From NCBI RefSeq assembly GCF_001039355.2, contig NW_019774047.1, forward strand, positions 108,800 through 172,799: DNA of 64,000 bases, given 5' to 3'. Positions 45,733 through 58,144 of this stretch are shown in pieces. The notes below the pieces were generated by a model, which did no database searches, was not told where the DNA came from, and worked only from the letters and a program-made list of their open reading frames with translations. Each line of letters starts with the position of its first letter. Position 1 is the stretch's first letter. The translations under genes and the position numbers were made by a program. Source of the stretch: Lingula anatina. Taxonomy: Eukaryota; Brachiopoda; Lingulata; Lingulida; Lingulidae.

Positions 45733-46056
45733 CCCTTAGCAAGTATCAGGCACAGGCCTGCTGCAAACTCTCTTGCAAATTCACTGCAAATTTGCAGCAA
45801 ATCTATTGCAAATTTGCAAGAGCTTCAATACTTTCTTGCAAACCAACTGCAAACTTAATATGTTCTTGCAAATTTGCTACTAATTTGCCGAAACATAAAG
45901 ACTTTTCCTGCAATCTTAAGTTGTTATGGCAAATTTGTTGCAAATTAGCAGCAATACAATTTTTTCTTGCAAACTCCTGCAAGCTAGTTGCTGCAAACTT
46001 TTAGTTTGCGGCAAATTTGCTGCAATTTTGCTGCAAAATTTTCATTTTGCTAAGGG
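45733..46056 (+). mobile_element. MITE family G (GCAAATTTGC), copy 1
   Basis: CCCTTAGCAAGTATCAGGC at the left and TTTCATTTTGCTAAGGG at the right. The interior is made of GCAAATTTGC/TTGCAGCAAATT words about every 10-25 bp. The whole element is built from near-palindromic 10-mers. Confidence 0.88.
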
Positions 46057-47724
46057 GAGGCTATTTTTTAGTTCTATTCTATGCTGTAAAAGCAATACAA
46101 ATGCTACACAGAATTATAATTTTTGTGATTATAAAATTTTGTATCTGAAAGTTTGATGATTTTTGCTCATTGAAAAGATAGTAAGAATAAAAATCATTAC
46201 TGATCTTTGAACCAGGTTCTAGGGAAAGTGGTTCTAAACTAAAATGCCAGCAAGTTTGGAGGCAGGATAGTAAAATTTTGTCAATTTATTTTGTTCTTGG
46301 TAACACTTCTGTTCTTAATAGTAAATTCCTTAGCTGACACCTTAATCTGTTATCTGTCCAATGATTAGATGATTTTATGCATCGAGTGTCAGATATCAGG
46401 GGCGGATTGAGACCGTCTTCTGGGCCTTCTGGAAGACGGTCAGATTTTTAAGTTTACATTGACGGGTATCTAATTTTTTCTGTCGGAAGACAGTCAAAAA
46501 TTGAGGATGGATCAGCAAAGATAATTTGGAAGACTGTCAGAAAATTTCTCTGGATCCGCCCCTGGATATGTACAATTTTACATTTGAACAAAATCTTGCA
46601 GCACTATAATTTTCATCTAATTTAAGATGAAGTAAAAGCGGCCTTCCAAATATCTTTGGCAAATGTTTATAAAGTATATACTATTATGCGTATAGATATT
46701 TCAGCCATTGCGCCCAGCATATGTTTCACGAGTCATGCTACGCTACGATGGGGGTGTGGTGGTAGGCCTACATGTAGCAGTATATAATTTAATAAAGGAA
46801 TACAATCGATAGTATCACCCCATAGACATCCACCACCCACAAATGTTTTCTGGGACATCCATTAAATATAAACAAAAGTCTATTCTCATGCAATGTATCT
46901 GGTACAGTTGTATATCAATAGGAAGCATGTGCTTCGTCTACAAATGCAAACAGTGGAGGTGCCGTAGTACTGATTGTCGTAAAATTAGCTCGAGAAGTGC
47001 ATGTAAGAAAAATTATCTATAAAATTTAGATTTTGTAGAGTCAGCTCAATTCTGGTAGAAGGCAAAACAAAAAAAATCAAAGATATTAACCCATTTTACA
47101 ATATTTCCTACTACGTCAACGATGTAGTTTGTTGGCAGATAAATGTGATTACACTCTTAGCTGACTCAGGAAAAGTTTGAAAAAGCATTCAAAGAAGAGG
47201 CATGTGTGCCAATAGTAAGTGAAAAGTGTGCTATAATCAGGACAAATAATACCGATCATAAGCTGATAGCCACAAACCCCTAATTAAGCTGTGTTGACTC
47301 CTTGCTGGGAGGGGGTAGCGCCCTCCTACTGCTGTGAGTAATCACACATTGTCTTCTAACTTATGGCTATGCCTGAGTTACATTGACTCTATGAATTAAA
47401 ATGTTTTCATTATGAAGGGGGCAGATGGTAAATTTACGACAATTAAAGCAGTTATCGATCTTGCGCGTACCCGTTGTCCGGTTTCTAAATGGCTACAGTG
47501 TAGGTACTCGCTTCACATATTGTTTTAAGTGTATTGTGTGTTAAAGAGACAAAATAGCGGAATTATTGATGAACTCAAATGTACCTCCTTCTTGCTATTG
47601 CACCACAATTCTTGTTGATCAAAATAATAATGTAAATTCTTGTTGATGACAAATTTACAAAAATGTATCTTGTACCTCAGTTTGGAATGATAATGTAACT
47701 GTGTTCTTTTGAAATGGGGGGTAT
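46057..47724. other. Stretch between inverted family G copies
   Basis: Contains MITE family B copy 4 (46397-46564) and otherwise AT-rich sequence with no transposase or host exon. Confidence 0.45.
46397..46564 (+). mobile_element. MITE family B, copy 4
   Basis: CAGGGGCGGATTGAGACCGT at the left is mirrored by GGATCCGCCCCTG at the right. The paired TCTTCTGGGCCTTCTGGAAG and GTCGGAAGACAGTCAAAAAT lie inside. This is the best-preserved copy of the family here. Confidence 0.92.
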
Positions 47725-48094
47725 CCCTTAGGAAAATGAAAAGTTTGCAGCAATACAACAGCAAAATTGAAGCAAATTTGCTGCCAACTAAAAGTTTGAG
47801 GCAACTAGTTTGCAGTAGTTTACAAGAAAAATTAGTATTGCTGCTAATTTGCAGCAAATGTGCAATAACAACCTTAGTTTACAGCAGGTTTGCAAGAAAA
47901 TCTTTATGTTCTAGAGAATTTGTGGCAAATTTGCAAGGGCATCTAAAGTTTGCAGTAAGTTTGCAAGGAAGTATTCAAGTTCTTGCAAATTAGCAGCAAA
48001 CTTACAGCTAATTTGCAAGAATTTCTTGCAAATTTGCAGCAAATTTGAGTGAATTTGCGAGAGAGTTTGCGTCAGGCATGATATTTTGCTAAGG
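47725..48094 (-). mobile_element. MITE family G, copy 2 (inverted)
   Basis: CCCTTAGGAAAATGAAAAG at the left and GCGTCAGGCATGATATTTTG with CTAAGG at the right, i.e. reversed relative to 45733-46056, with the same GCAAATTTGC-type interior. Confidence 0.88.
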
Positions 48095-50887
48095 AATGGT
48101 CTATGTGCTCTAGTGTATTTTATATAAATTAGTAATGTATAACTCTGTAGTTTTATACATTAAGTGAAAGTCAACTAAAAAAAGTAAACAAATAAACAAA
48201 GTTTTATAAGTTTCATAATATTAAGTATCATCTTCAGCTGCCGCAACATGTATTACTCAAGCCTTGGCTCAACGATTAATTAAAACTGACACTTTCATCC
48301 CTGTGTCAATTGATATCACATTAACCAATGAAAGCCAGTCACCTGTACAGCTGTGTTAAAGATTTCCCCTATGATCTGCTGTAATCCAGCCACAGTGTTG
48401 TGAGCCCCAATTTATCACCAATAAAAAGAAGGTAGCAGTAGCGCGCGGCACATATTGATTTGCTTACCACATCACAGTCAACAAGCCAACGTTACTGCTA
48501 ACTCACAGCATGGCAATCAGCAAAACAGACAAACATGCTCTGCACAAGACGGCAAAAGTTTTACATCAATGATTTCAGTGTCTACTGAAGGAAAAAGAAG
48601 GAAAAGAAGGTAGGCAATTTAAAGAACTTATTCATTTATTTAGGATGACTGCACAACAGTTGAATATTTTATGCTATGATATACAGCACTGCAACAAATA
48701 GCTTTTTTCCCAGTTTATTTTTGTTTTGTTGGTAAATGTTAATGATACAATGGCATTTTTATACTTACTGGTATCTATAAAAACATAGTTCAAATACTAT
48801 GTTCTGAAATGGTTCTATACCAAGGACACGCACACACACACACAAAAAAAAAAAAATTACTTACTGTCCATTAAAGGGCATTTTGGCTTTGCCCAACAGA
48901 GTGAATGATAAGGTCATAACAGGAAATGAAAGCTAAATGTTGTTTACATCGATTATCACATTCGGTTTGGGGAAACTGAAAGCATTTCACATTGAGGTGA
49001 ACAGTCAAAGCCTCATTGTCTCACAAGTCACTTAAAAGGATAACAACTCTTCGTATGAGATCCGATTTTATTAAAATTTTCACAATAAATACATTGTAGT
49101 TAACTCATAGTTACATTATACATAATATAAATTCCATTTTACCACCAAAACAGTGGTTATGACAATTATTCTAGAATCTATGCTTGCCATCAGGCCATGT
49201 GACATACCTGCATAGGTGGCTACCCTCTGTTATAATCTGTTATGTTGTTGTTCCTTTAAAATCTTCGTGGCAACCAAGACAGAACAGCCTTTTTTAATAT
49301 CCAGAAGTACATCTCTAACAATGACAAAGAGAGGATATGAACTTTAACCCTGTATACTATTATACGTTTCTAATACCATATCATATAAATTTTCTATAGG
49401 ATATATTATTCTATCATCAATAATGAAGTTTACAACTCAATATAGCTAAAGAAGATGACCACCGTGTGTGTGCACTGTACTATCCAAAATTGCTATTATT
49501 CACCTGAATATGGCAAACATTGATGAAATTGGCTAAAACCTTTTATCCATATCATAAAGGTAAATTTAAGAAGTACCTTTTACTCATGAGCAGGGAAATC
49601 ATCATGTTAGAGTTTAGGTACCAACTGGCAAGGCATTTCTGAGTATAAAAGTTATAGAGTCCTTTAAATATAGTAAGGACAAGTGCAGGGCTGAATATTG
49701 GCCAACAGGTTCAACGCCAATTATTTTGTCTAATGGGTCATAATATGAGCAGATGTTTTGATGACTAGTCAATCTCAGACTTCATCACGAAGGCCCTACT
49801 TCCAAGTAAAATTAGAACTGTGCTACACAGTAATGATACTGTGTCCCGGCAGAATGTGTGATTTGAATTTCTAGCCACAGGAATACTAATCTAATCCCTT
49901 TGTTGTCCCGCCCACTGCCACCGTAACTGAGCTGAGTTGCATGCTGGTTGGGTTGCCTCATTTGTTTTCAATTCTATATGTTCTACAGTCTCTACTCTGA
50001 CTGCATGATGGCTTCATATCCCTGGCATTGTCATGGTACCATTCTGAATCAGCCATGTGAAAATAAGACTTGGAATAAATCACGAGATCTTGAGACAATG
50101 GAGATCTACCTACACGATGTCTCCTTTTTTACTAGATTTCACACATGCCAAAAAACTATGCAACCAAGTGAAACATTCTCAAATCACATAAAGCAATACT
50201 TCAGAATATATATGGTGTCTGGATGGATAAAGCCCAGCCATCAAATATCATTGCTATCCCTATGCAAACAATGCCAACAAAAACTGATAATGTTTTCAAG
50301 TGAGTTTTACAAGAAAAAAAACATGAAAGTTAAATGTCTTCTCATCCCTGCACTTTTGTGACCAAAGTCGGTGATCGTGTTATCCTACCAATCTGTGATT
50401 CTATGAGTATAGTTGATTAAAATTATTTTCACATTGTAATTTCTGCTATCTTCACAGACTACAAGAGTGAGGAAGTCTAAAATTTGGTGACTGATAGATC
50501 TATCATCAGGGATGTGCATGGGCACTTATGAATGTAAGGGCAACTGGGGGTTGGGGTGGGGGGTTAAACTCTTTTCACATAGTAACATCTGCTATATCCT
50601 CCTAAACCATTATAATGAAGAAGTTCAAACATAGGGTATTGATAGACCTATCATCAGAGATGTGGATGGGCCAGTCACAATTTATGTAGGGTGGGGTTTG
50701 GGCTGTCCCTGGGGGTGGATGGAGGGTGGAGGTGGATTCTTTTTTCACATTATGCAAATTTTTCATCAATACCTTTTCATATTTTAAAATGCATTTTAAA
50801 AATGTTTTGTCTAATATGCTTTTCTTAGATTGACTATTTTTAGTTTCATACATGGACCATCCAATGCATTTATGGTTGTATATAAGT
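48095..50887. other. No supported gene
   Basis: Includes dispersed repeat F copy 3 (49030-49245). 48400-48620 contains GCGCGC and a short ATG frame followed by a GAAGG|GTAGGC-like donor, not enough for a gene start. 50415-50770 holds two diverged copies of a roughly 175-bp unit (GATAGAYCTATCATCAG). A 137-codon plus-strand frame at 49948-50361 matches nothing I know. Confidence 0.35.
49030..49245 (+). repeat. Dispersed repeat F, copy 3
   Basis: GGATAACAACTCTTCGTATG, CATTTTACCACCAAAACAG and CTATGCTTGCCATCAGG, in the same order as at 2440-2600. Confidence 0.82.
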
Positions 50888-50894
50888 ATTATTA

Positions 50895-50943
<49 letters not shown>
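50888..50943. repeat. (TTA)n microsatellite
   Basis: About 18 TTA units. Confidence 0.97.
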
Positions 50944-51199
50944 GTTATGCTCTTATTATGCCGATAATTTGAAATAATTATACCATATTGGGTCCACCCA
51001 TAGTCACAGATATCAAGGGAATGGGGTCCCGAGAAAGAGCTACTCTTTACAATGTGGGGAAGTGTGGAGACATGCAATTATAGCTATCCCAATAACACCA
51101 ACTAGTTCTTTATGTTATCATTTCATTTTTAATCTAAGCCAAGAAATGGGATGATAGGTTCATGTCCAAATTATGATACAGCTCATAATATCATCATCA

Positions 51200-51535
51200 T
51201 CATCGAATAGCAGAATGTTCAGGGTGAACTGCTGTGGCCCTCCAATGCCCCCTACCCATGCCATTCTGTATATCACAATCATACTTCTGCTCCCATATTC
51301 TCTCTTTTATATTGTCTGAGTATCTCATCTTTGGCCTTCCTTTTCCTCTTTTACCAAACATCCACATGCATCCATCAACATTTTCGTTTCTAAATAATTT
51401 TTTCGCATGGTGTGTCCGACAAATGCCATTTTTCATCTGTTTGCATGTAGTTGTTAGAAGTTTTTCTATTCATTTCATTCTTTTGAATACTTGCTTGTTA
51501 GTCACTCTTTTGATCTAGTCGACTCTCAGCAGCTG
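51200..51535 (-). pseudogene. LINE reverse transcriptase C-terminal remnant
   Basis: Read on the minus strand: VTNKQVFKRMK, a stop, then LLTTTCKQMKNGICRTHHAK, and further on FGKRGKGRPKMRYSDNIKE. GKRGxGRPxxRYxDNIKE is the recurring C-terminal signature of animal non-LTR reverse transcriptases of the jockey/RTE type. The polypeptide begins and ends without other domains and contains at least one stop, so this is a dead, 5'-truncated 3' end. No 3' tail or target duplication could be fixed. Confidence 0.72.
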
Positions 51536-51717
51536 TCTATAGCACCAAAGACAACTAATATTCTATGAGCTAATCTGTCCATCTAATGCCTTTTCACTTC
51601 AGCCTTTTAAGTCTATTCAATCATTTAAAGACTAAATAATGCTACATGTATTGAAAATCCAAAGAGAATTAACTTAAACGCTAGTCTTTCTTTGTTCAAT
51701 AATTGAAATAATGTGGC

Positions 51718-51740
51718 GAGAGAGAGAGAGAGAGAGAGAG
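51718..51740. repeat. (GA)n microsatellite
   Basis: Eleven GA units. Confidence 0.97.
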
Positions 51741-52105
51741 TGACCTGAAAGTCAACCACCAGAATGGTTCCAAATGAAAGGGATTTGATTGGAATCACAG
51801 GAACCCATTTAACCATATTACAACAGTTACTGTAACAATTGTAAGTGGGGATAGATTATCTCTATATCTACACCTTAAGTAATGGCTACTGCATATGTCA
51901 GACAGAATATTCCAATTCCTGTACTTTCAGTGACATTTTATCCTAGAGCCAAGTATAGGTGAACACATTTACGTCAATCTTATGTGTAGAAGAGGTTTCA
52001 GTTGATAAGAAACAAAGGTGCGCTGATATAACCAAAGTGGGTGGAAAAAAATGCAAAAGATATCATGGATATGAAAGTAAAGGAGATTCTCTCTCTGATA
52101 CTGAT

Positions 52106-52106
<1 letters not shown>

Positions 52107-52189
<83 letters not shown>
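52107..52189. repeat. (GT)n(GA)n compound microsatellite
   Basis: About 24 GT units pass directly into about 17 GA units. Confidence 0.98.
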
Positions 52190-52192
<3 letters not shown>

Positions 52193-53320
52193 TATTCCTA
52201 ATTGCTCTGTTATAAAGTTCATATACATGTATTTGCATGTGGGTGCTATGCTGGGTTTTTAAAAATTGTCTATAATTTATATGTACAGGTCGCGTACATA
52301 CAATGGGATTTAATTAGAGTATCAATGATAACCCAGTAGCTGTCAAGCTATCTAAATTGCTTTAATTTTATAAACAGACAACATTTCTTGGTATCAGTTT
52401 TGATGCCATAAGTGGCTTTTTATCACATTTTTTAAAAGTATTTATAGTATTTTGGAAAGCAATAAAAGCTTTTAAGACTATTTGTGCAGTGCTTTAAGCG
52501 AAGTCTTATTCTCAAGTCCGCTTTAAAATGACGCACAGAAAAAATGCCAAATCACGCTCGCACTGTGAGATGCGACTTTTCCAATTTCCAGTTGGTTTAG
52601 CCAGCTCTGTAGTATTTAGGAAAGCCATAAAAGCTTTTAAGGCCATCTGTGCATTGTTCTATGGACCTGATAACAATGCAGATTGCAAGCAACACACATA
52701 GATTCTTACTAGTTCATTACACAGTTGCAACTCAATCCTGTTATAATCTCATGATAAAACATATTATCCCATAATTCTAATAAAATCCTATGATTCTGCA
52801 TGGATAGTACCCTTAAGGCATATTATCTTGCTGGATGATCCAGTTGAATCGAGTTTTTTTTTCTGTAGAGTGAGCTTGATCTTTACATTAGGCCATAGAT
52901 AGTTTGTCACCTATAACTGTTAAAGATTTTCAAGCAAAACTTTAAAAAATCCATTTCCTCTTCTAGAGATGTACTGGGAGTCCCCAAGGTTTCAAATAAA
53001 TGAGATAAGAAGCGCAAAAATAGAAAACAAGAAGTTTTCAAATCACACTAAAGGAAATAATGTCTGTCTAAAATCAATTTGTCTAATCACGAGTTCACAT
53101 TTTACAAACTCGTTGTGGGAGTATCAGCTACTCTAGCTATTAACACATACGTCAGTTCAAAGCTAGACCCCCCCTTCCATCAGCCTACAGTTAGATGGAA
53201 AAAAGAACAAAATAAACCCACACTACAATATATAACCAAATGTGTGGAGTACCCAGACGATATGATGATCGTGAATATAATGGGCAATGTTGGTACTTAA
53301 TGTCACTTAGTGGTCAACTA
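52190..53320. other. Two-copy repeat, otherwise nothing
   Basis: GTATTTTGGAAAGCAATAAA with AGCTTTTAAG (52447) recurs as GTATTTAGGAAAGCCATAAA with AGCTTTTAAG (52613), a 166-bp tandem duplication. No exon supported. Confidence 0.6.
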
Positions 53321-53425
53321 CCCTTAGCAAAATGAAAACTTTTGCATCAATATTGCAGCAATGTTGCAGCCATATTGCAGCAAATTTGCTGCAAATTTGC
53401 AGCTGGCTTGATACTTTGCCAAGGG
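53321..53425 (-). mobile_element. MITE family G, short copy 3, with TA flanks
   Basis: CCCTTAGCAAAATGAAAAC at the left and GATACTTTGCCAAGGG at the right, flanked on both sides by TA. The interior is reduced to a few ATTGCAGCAA/GCAAATTTGC words. Confidence 0.88.
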
Positions 53426-54589
53426 TATGGCTTATCATGATAACACATCAAATGCCATGGTGATGACTATAACCCTATTCCCTGGGTCACAGATTGATTT
53501 TTTCACACGATATTCGCAGTTATGTCTCTTGCTAATGCTATATTTACACTTTTCTGTACTGTGTCCAACAAGATTTTTTTGTAGGGAATTATGTCATCAC
53601 TCGGTTTGCCTCTAATGTAGAGGACATGTAGGTGCGTTGACCATAATTAGAGAATATTGACCATGGTCACTGCTGGGTGACCACGGATTGAATGTCACTC
53701 AAAACATCAGGGCAAGTGTTTTATAGCACACCCATCCCATGCTATCATTTTCGTTTAAATGTTTCTGTTATGGAGTTATGAGCCTCTAAATACAGATTTT
53801 CATTAAAAAAGGCATTATTTTGCTTCATCAACAATAAAATCTGAACTAAGACATTTAAGAAAAGTTGCTTGCAGGGTTTTGGAGTATTAAATGGTGTTAT
53901 TAAATAGGCGTTGAAACGATGATTGTGGGTGCGCAGGTAAAAGAGAAATTTGAGAAACTGTTTTTTTCAGTTTTTACTCCCAAATCGCAATTCTGATGTC
54001 ACCCGTAAGATGACACGTGTAAATGTTAATTAATTTAGTCACTGAACACTGAAGATTTATCTATTACCCGAAAGAATGTATGTAAGGCAGTAAATAAAGA
54101 GTTTTGGGCAAAGGGTGACAATATGCTTAAGAGCAATTTAAGCTTGGTTGACCATGATCAGAACTGTAAAACTCCATCCATGATCCACAATGCCAGAGTC
54201 AAGTTGACTAACCATCACATTATTAAGTAACATGTTGAATTATACATATGTTTATAATATTGTTAGAAATTATCTTTCACACTTCTTCTTTGGTATTTTG
54301 TGTTTGAGCAATGTCAGCCGTGTAGTTGCAACCATGCAAACTTTGACCACAGATAACTTTAAAAATTGGCTTTATTAATAAGCATGCTAACTGTTTGAAA
54401 TATTGATATTATATTAGCATTGGAGAAAAAGGCAACAATTCTTAGGCACAGTTATAGAATAAACCAAATACATCCAAGATGTCTTAGAAATAACTCTGCC
54501 TATCTTTTTTTCTAAGTCTGAAAAAAGAGAAGGGAACAACACATATGCTGATTATGACATAATGAAATCCTCCTCCAGACTCATCTTAG
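53426..54589. other. No supported gene
   Basis: Near 53630-53690 and 54150-54210 GACCATGATC/GACCATGGTC words cluster; otherwise nothing. Confidence 0.35.
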
Positions 54590-54793
54590 GTTGCATTTAG
54601 AACCAACTGATCTGCAGAACAACAGGTCTGTGTTGATCTGCGGATCAAATATGGTGCAACCCACTTGAGAGCATGCCAAGATTTAATTGCTCTGTCCCTG
54701 CTGGGCCTGGGAGGCATGAATCCACTGTTAAGTGCTGCCATATTTGATCCACTGACTAGTTAGTCTGCAGATCAACTTGGTTGTGAATACAGA
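54590..54793. mobile_element. Foldback MITE family A, copy 6
   Basis: GTTGCATTTAGAACC, GATCTGCGGATCAAATATGG and GCAACCCACTTG at the left; CATATTTGATCCACTGACTA and AGATCAACTTGGTTGTGAAT at the right. Confidence 0.82.
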
Positions 54794-56161
54794 CTTAATA
54801 TCTAGAACATAAATTATATAGGCTATTCTTCCACAGTAACAGATACAACTGAAAAATATGCCCGACTCACTACATTTACCTTCAAAGGGGCAAAAAACAT
54901 TTTTAGAGACTTTATAGAGAAAAAAATACCAAACACCTTGAATAATTGGAACATTTTCCCAAGATACTTATTCACAAGATAATTCCTCGTTCCCACCTTA
55001 ACACCTTCAAAAGCACTTAGAAAAAATGGCATTCCACTTCCGGGAGATGGTTGCAGGATAATTTGGATGGACAATGCCTGCATGTCTGAAACCAACTTCA
55101 ACATCAATAGGCACTTTCAAGATGATCAAACAGAAAACCTGATGAGATATGTTGTAACATCAAGTGATTATTCTTGGGGCCACTTCTAAATATCAACGAA
55201 AGCTGTTAACATTGTTCTGCTACACAAAGGTATGTGACAAAGGCATGTCAACACATGCTGTTCATCTAGTTCATTGAGATTTGTTGAGAGATTCTGCCAC
55301 AAAATATTGATTTTTGGCACATTCTTGGTGTTTCAGACATTTAAAATAATAAAAAAAGTTATGAATATACAGTTGAAAAATAAAACTTATATTTAAATCC
55401 TCACTTCACAGACAAATATATAAAGCTACACAAAATAGCAAAGTTCTCATATTGAAGGAAATGAAAAGTGAAAAAAAAAATATATAAATATATAAGGAGT
55501 CACCTCAAAGAAATATGAGTATCACCCACACCCAACCCACAGAATTCTAAAAAAGTCATCACAGCTGGTACAAACTGTGCTTTCTTAACTAAAAACGGGC
55601 ATTGACCTGGCCCACATGATAGAAAAAAGAACATTACAGCGAGGATAAAATATTATTTTAAAATTTAAGCAGCAAGCTGTCATATTTACAGAAACAAAGC
55701 AGAAAATAATGATGGTTGTGCATAATGTTGAACAGCATGATCACCACCAATTTTTTAAAAAACTTTTTTAAAGATTAAAATTATTTGTCATAGGTAACAC
55801 AGACATTCAGAAAATGTAAATAGCTTTGGGCTTCAGGCCAAGGAGATTTCAAAGTCACACTTAAAATGACAATAGTTGAAAAATGAACATTTCACAAAAA
55901 CTGCAACTGTACAAATTCAAGAAAACTGTCTGCACATAAAAATATGGATAACTGCAGGCTTTGAATTTCAACCCAAACCATTAAAAATAAAGTATGTCAA
56001 TAATTTGTTTTAATATTCTTAAATGAATATTGAAAATCAGCCAGTGATAAATGACTAGCGCAGCATATCAAGGATTGTGATCTGATCATGATATCGACAC
56101 TATGTGCATGCATTGCAGATCTGATAAAATTTTGACATTTTCACTTTTCCATCCTCTTAGG
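54794..56161. other. No supported gene
   Basis: 55725-55880 is similar to 4965-5110 (CAGCATGATCACCACCAATT, GACATTCAGAAAATGT, CTTCAGGCC), so part is an old dispersed repeat. No exon. Confidence 0.45.
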
Positions 56162-56374
56162 CTGTATTCCCAGAGCTTTTAGATCGCTCTATCCCCGCGG
56201 GGAGTCTCACTAGATTACTGTCAGATAATCCGGCTTAAATGTCCGTCCCGCCTACTACAAGCTGTAAGGGGGTAATTAACTTTCGTGTCCGCTAAGCTGA
56301 CGGCTATTTAGCGTGAACCCCCAGGGAGTTAGGTCGATCTAAAGTAGATCGATCTAATCTCTGGAAATGGGGTC
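56162..56374. mobile_element. MITE family D, copy 3
   Basis: GGCTGTATTCCCAGAGCTTT at the left and TCTGGAAATGGGGTC at the right. TTA stands on both sides, fitting a PIF/Harbinger-type 3-bp target duplication. Over 200 bp it closely matches 32418-32632. Confidence 0.92.
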
Positions 56375-56454
56375 TTAGGGAACATAAAGGTCACTGTTTA
56401 TTGTAGCAGCTGGAAGTTGTGATGTAAAATTGCAATAATTAGTACAATAATTGG

Positions 56455-56618
56455 CAGGCCCATAGCCAGCAATTTCAAATGGGGGGTTCGTTTTCTGAAA
56501 AAGTGGACCTTTTACCATAAAACCTTCATGTACCTAGATCAAGTTTTATCCAAAGTGGACCTTTTCTCAGCAAAAAGGGCGGTTCTTTTGAACCCCCCAA
56601 ACCCTGGCTACAGGCATG
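56455..56618 (+). mobile_element. MITE family C, copy 4
   Basis: CAGGCCCATAGCCAGCAATT at the left, GGGGGGTTC and AAAAAGTGGACCTTTTACCA inside, CTGGCTACAGGCATG at the right. Confidence 0.9.
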
Positions 56619-57568
56619 ATTGGACACATAATGTCCTCATATATGCAACACATCCTAGAGAATTTTTCCTATTGATAAAGAGCACATTTCTTTGATCAAA
56701 AGCATCCAAGGGGGTCAGCCATATTTTTCTGCAGAACTGTTGGTTGGCAGTTCGGAATACACTCTTTGGAAGATGTTACCTACACTTTCATATTATGGTA
56801 AACAGGCTTTGCCCTTAAAATGGCACCAGCCAAGAGATCACTATTAGAGAGTAATAAAGGCAGAGTAATCAAACAAATACCATCACATGAAGTGTGAATC
56901 TCACATTCAGATGCAAAAGATTAACAGGATGAAAACTACTGATTTTTCATTATGCACTAGAAGTAATAGGGACATTTAGAAAAATTTTCTAACTAGCTTA
57001 GTTTAACAGATAAATATGCCTCCTACAGAAAAGCTGTGTTAATACAAGCACTTTAAAAACAAGAAGGGGCCTATCATTCAGTTCAGCTTATTGCACTCAG
57101 CAAGAGTCCCCATAGAGTCAATCTATATAGACTGGTGACGTCTATGGGAATGGGGTCTAATACAATGTAATCATTGGTCAGAAGTTATTAAGAATATCTG
57201 GTGATATTGTACACTGGACTTGATGGATTTTCATGAATGCATGTATGTAAGGGACTTGCAACATTTACTTTGAACATAGGCTGGTTCCTGTCTTTTCTCT
57301 ACTCATTTCCTTCGTATTAGTAGTTATCCACAGATTTTTGTTTTTCATGCTGAGGTTTCTTCACATCAGTAGTTGCTTCCTAGAGCTTTTTTTTTCAGCA
57401 AGCTGAGCTCATTATTTACTTGACATCATAGACCAATTCAAGATCCAATAAGCTACGTTAGATAGAACTCGCACAAAGCCATGTGGTATTTGAAGGTGCT
57501 GAAAAGCATGGTGGCATTAGAGCTGAGCAGAGACATTCTTGACTTACAGACTATTAATAACAAATCAG
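56619..57568. other. Repeat fragment, no gene
   Basis: 57095-57160 (CTCAGCAAGAGTCCCCATAG, TATGGGAATGGGGTC) is a small fragment combining E-like and D-like ends. The rest is AT-rich. Confidence 0.45.
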
Positions 57569-57570
57569 AA

Positions 57571-58093
57571 GGCATTCACAACAGATGATCCTTGGATCTT
57601 CTGATCTGCAGATCAAATATGGTGGACATTACATAAAAGATGAACCGTGTAATGTACCTTTTTACATACATACATATGGAATGAATGTCCTAAATTTTTA
57701 TCATTTTTGTACGCTTAATTCAAGCATGGTCTCCCCCCTCCACATGCCCCATTGAACGGATTAAATCACAGCTCAGAGGTTCAATTGCTAGATCCCTGCA
57801 AGGACGGCATGTGTGGAGGCGAGGAGACCATCAGGGTATTATAAGCGGCTACCTTTTATATGCCCGTAGCCAGGGGGGTCAGGGGATTTGAAAGAACTGC
57901 CCCTTTTGTCAGGAAAAGGTCCATTTAGGGTAAAATTTGATCTAGGTACACATACGTTTCATTGTAAAAGGTCCACTTTTTCAGAAAAAGAACCCCCCCT
58001 TTTGAATTTGCTGGCTACGGGCCTGTTTTAACTGGGTAAGCTATATTTTCTCCCCAGATCTGTAAGTCCAAGGATCATCTGTTCTGAATGCAA
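57571..58093. mobile_element. Foldback MITE family A, copy 7, interrupted
   Basis: GGCATTCACAACAGATGATC and GATCTGCAGATCAAATATGG at the left; CAGATCTGTAAGTCC and AAGGATCATCTGTTCTGAAT at the right. It is longer than other copies because a family C element (57861-58024) is inserted in it. The flanks also resemble each other (TACAGACTATTAATAA and TACAGACTGTTAATAA). Confidence 0.82.
57861..58024 (-). mobile_element. MITE family C, copy 5 (inverted, nested)
   Basis: TGCCCGTAGCCAGGGGGGTC at the left, AGGTCCACTTTTTCAG inside, and TTTGCTGGCTACGGGCCTG at the right, within family A copy 7. Confidence 0.9.
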
Positions 58094-58144
58094 CCTACAG
58101 ACTGTTAATAATGAGTCTCAGAATCATACAATAGGGTTGACCCA

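Noticed and set aside
45733-48094. One large foldback transposon with family G as its two arms
   Set aside because: Each arm has both of its own CCCTTAGCAA-type ends, and a third stand-alone copy exists at 53321, so they are separate inverted insertions.
48343-48378. 36-bp minus-strand interval QIIGEIFNTAVQ between ttacag and GTGACT
   Set aside because: Too short to separate from chance, no homology, no neighbouring exon that joins in phase.
49948-50361. 137-codon plus-strand open frame
   Set aside because: The longest non-repeat frame of the right half, but its composition resembles translated non-coding DNA (many Cys, Phe, Tyr, Lys clusters) and matches no family I know.
51969-52238. Frames with Ser-Leu and Thr-His runs
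   Set aside because: Translations of the (GT)n(GA)n microsatellite.
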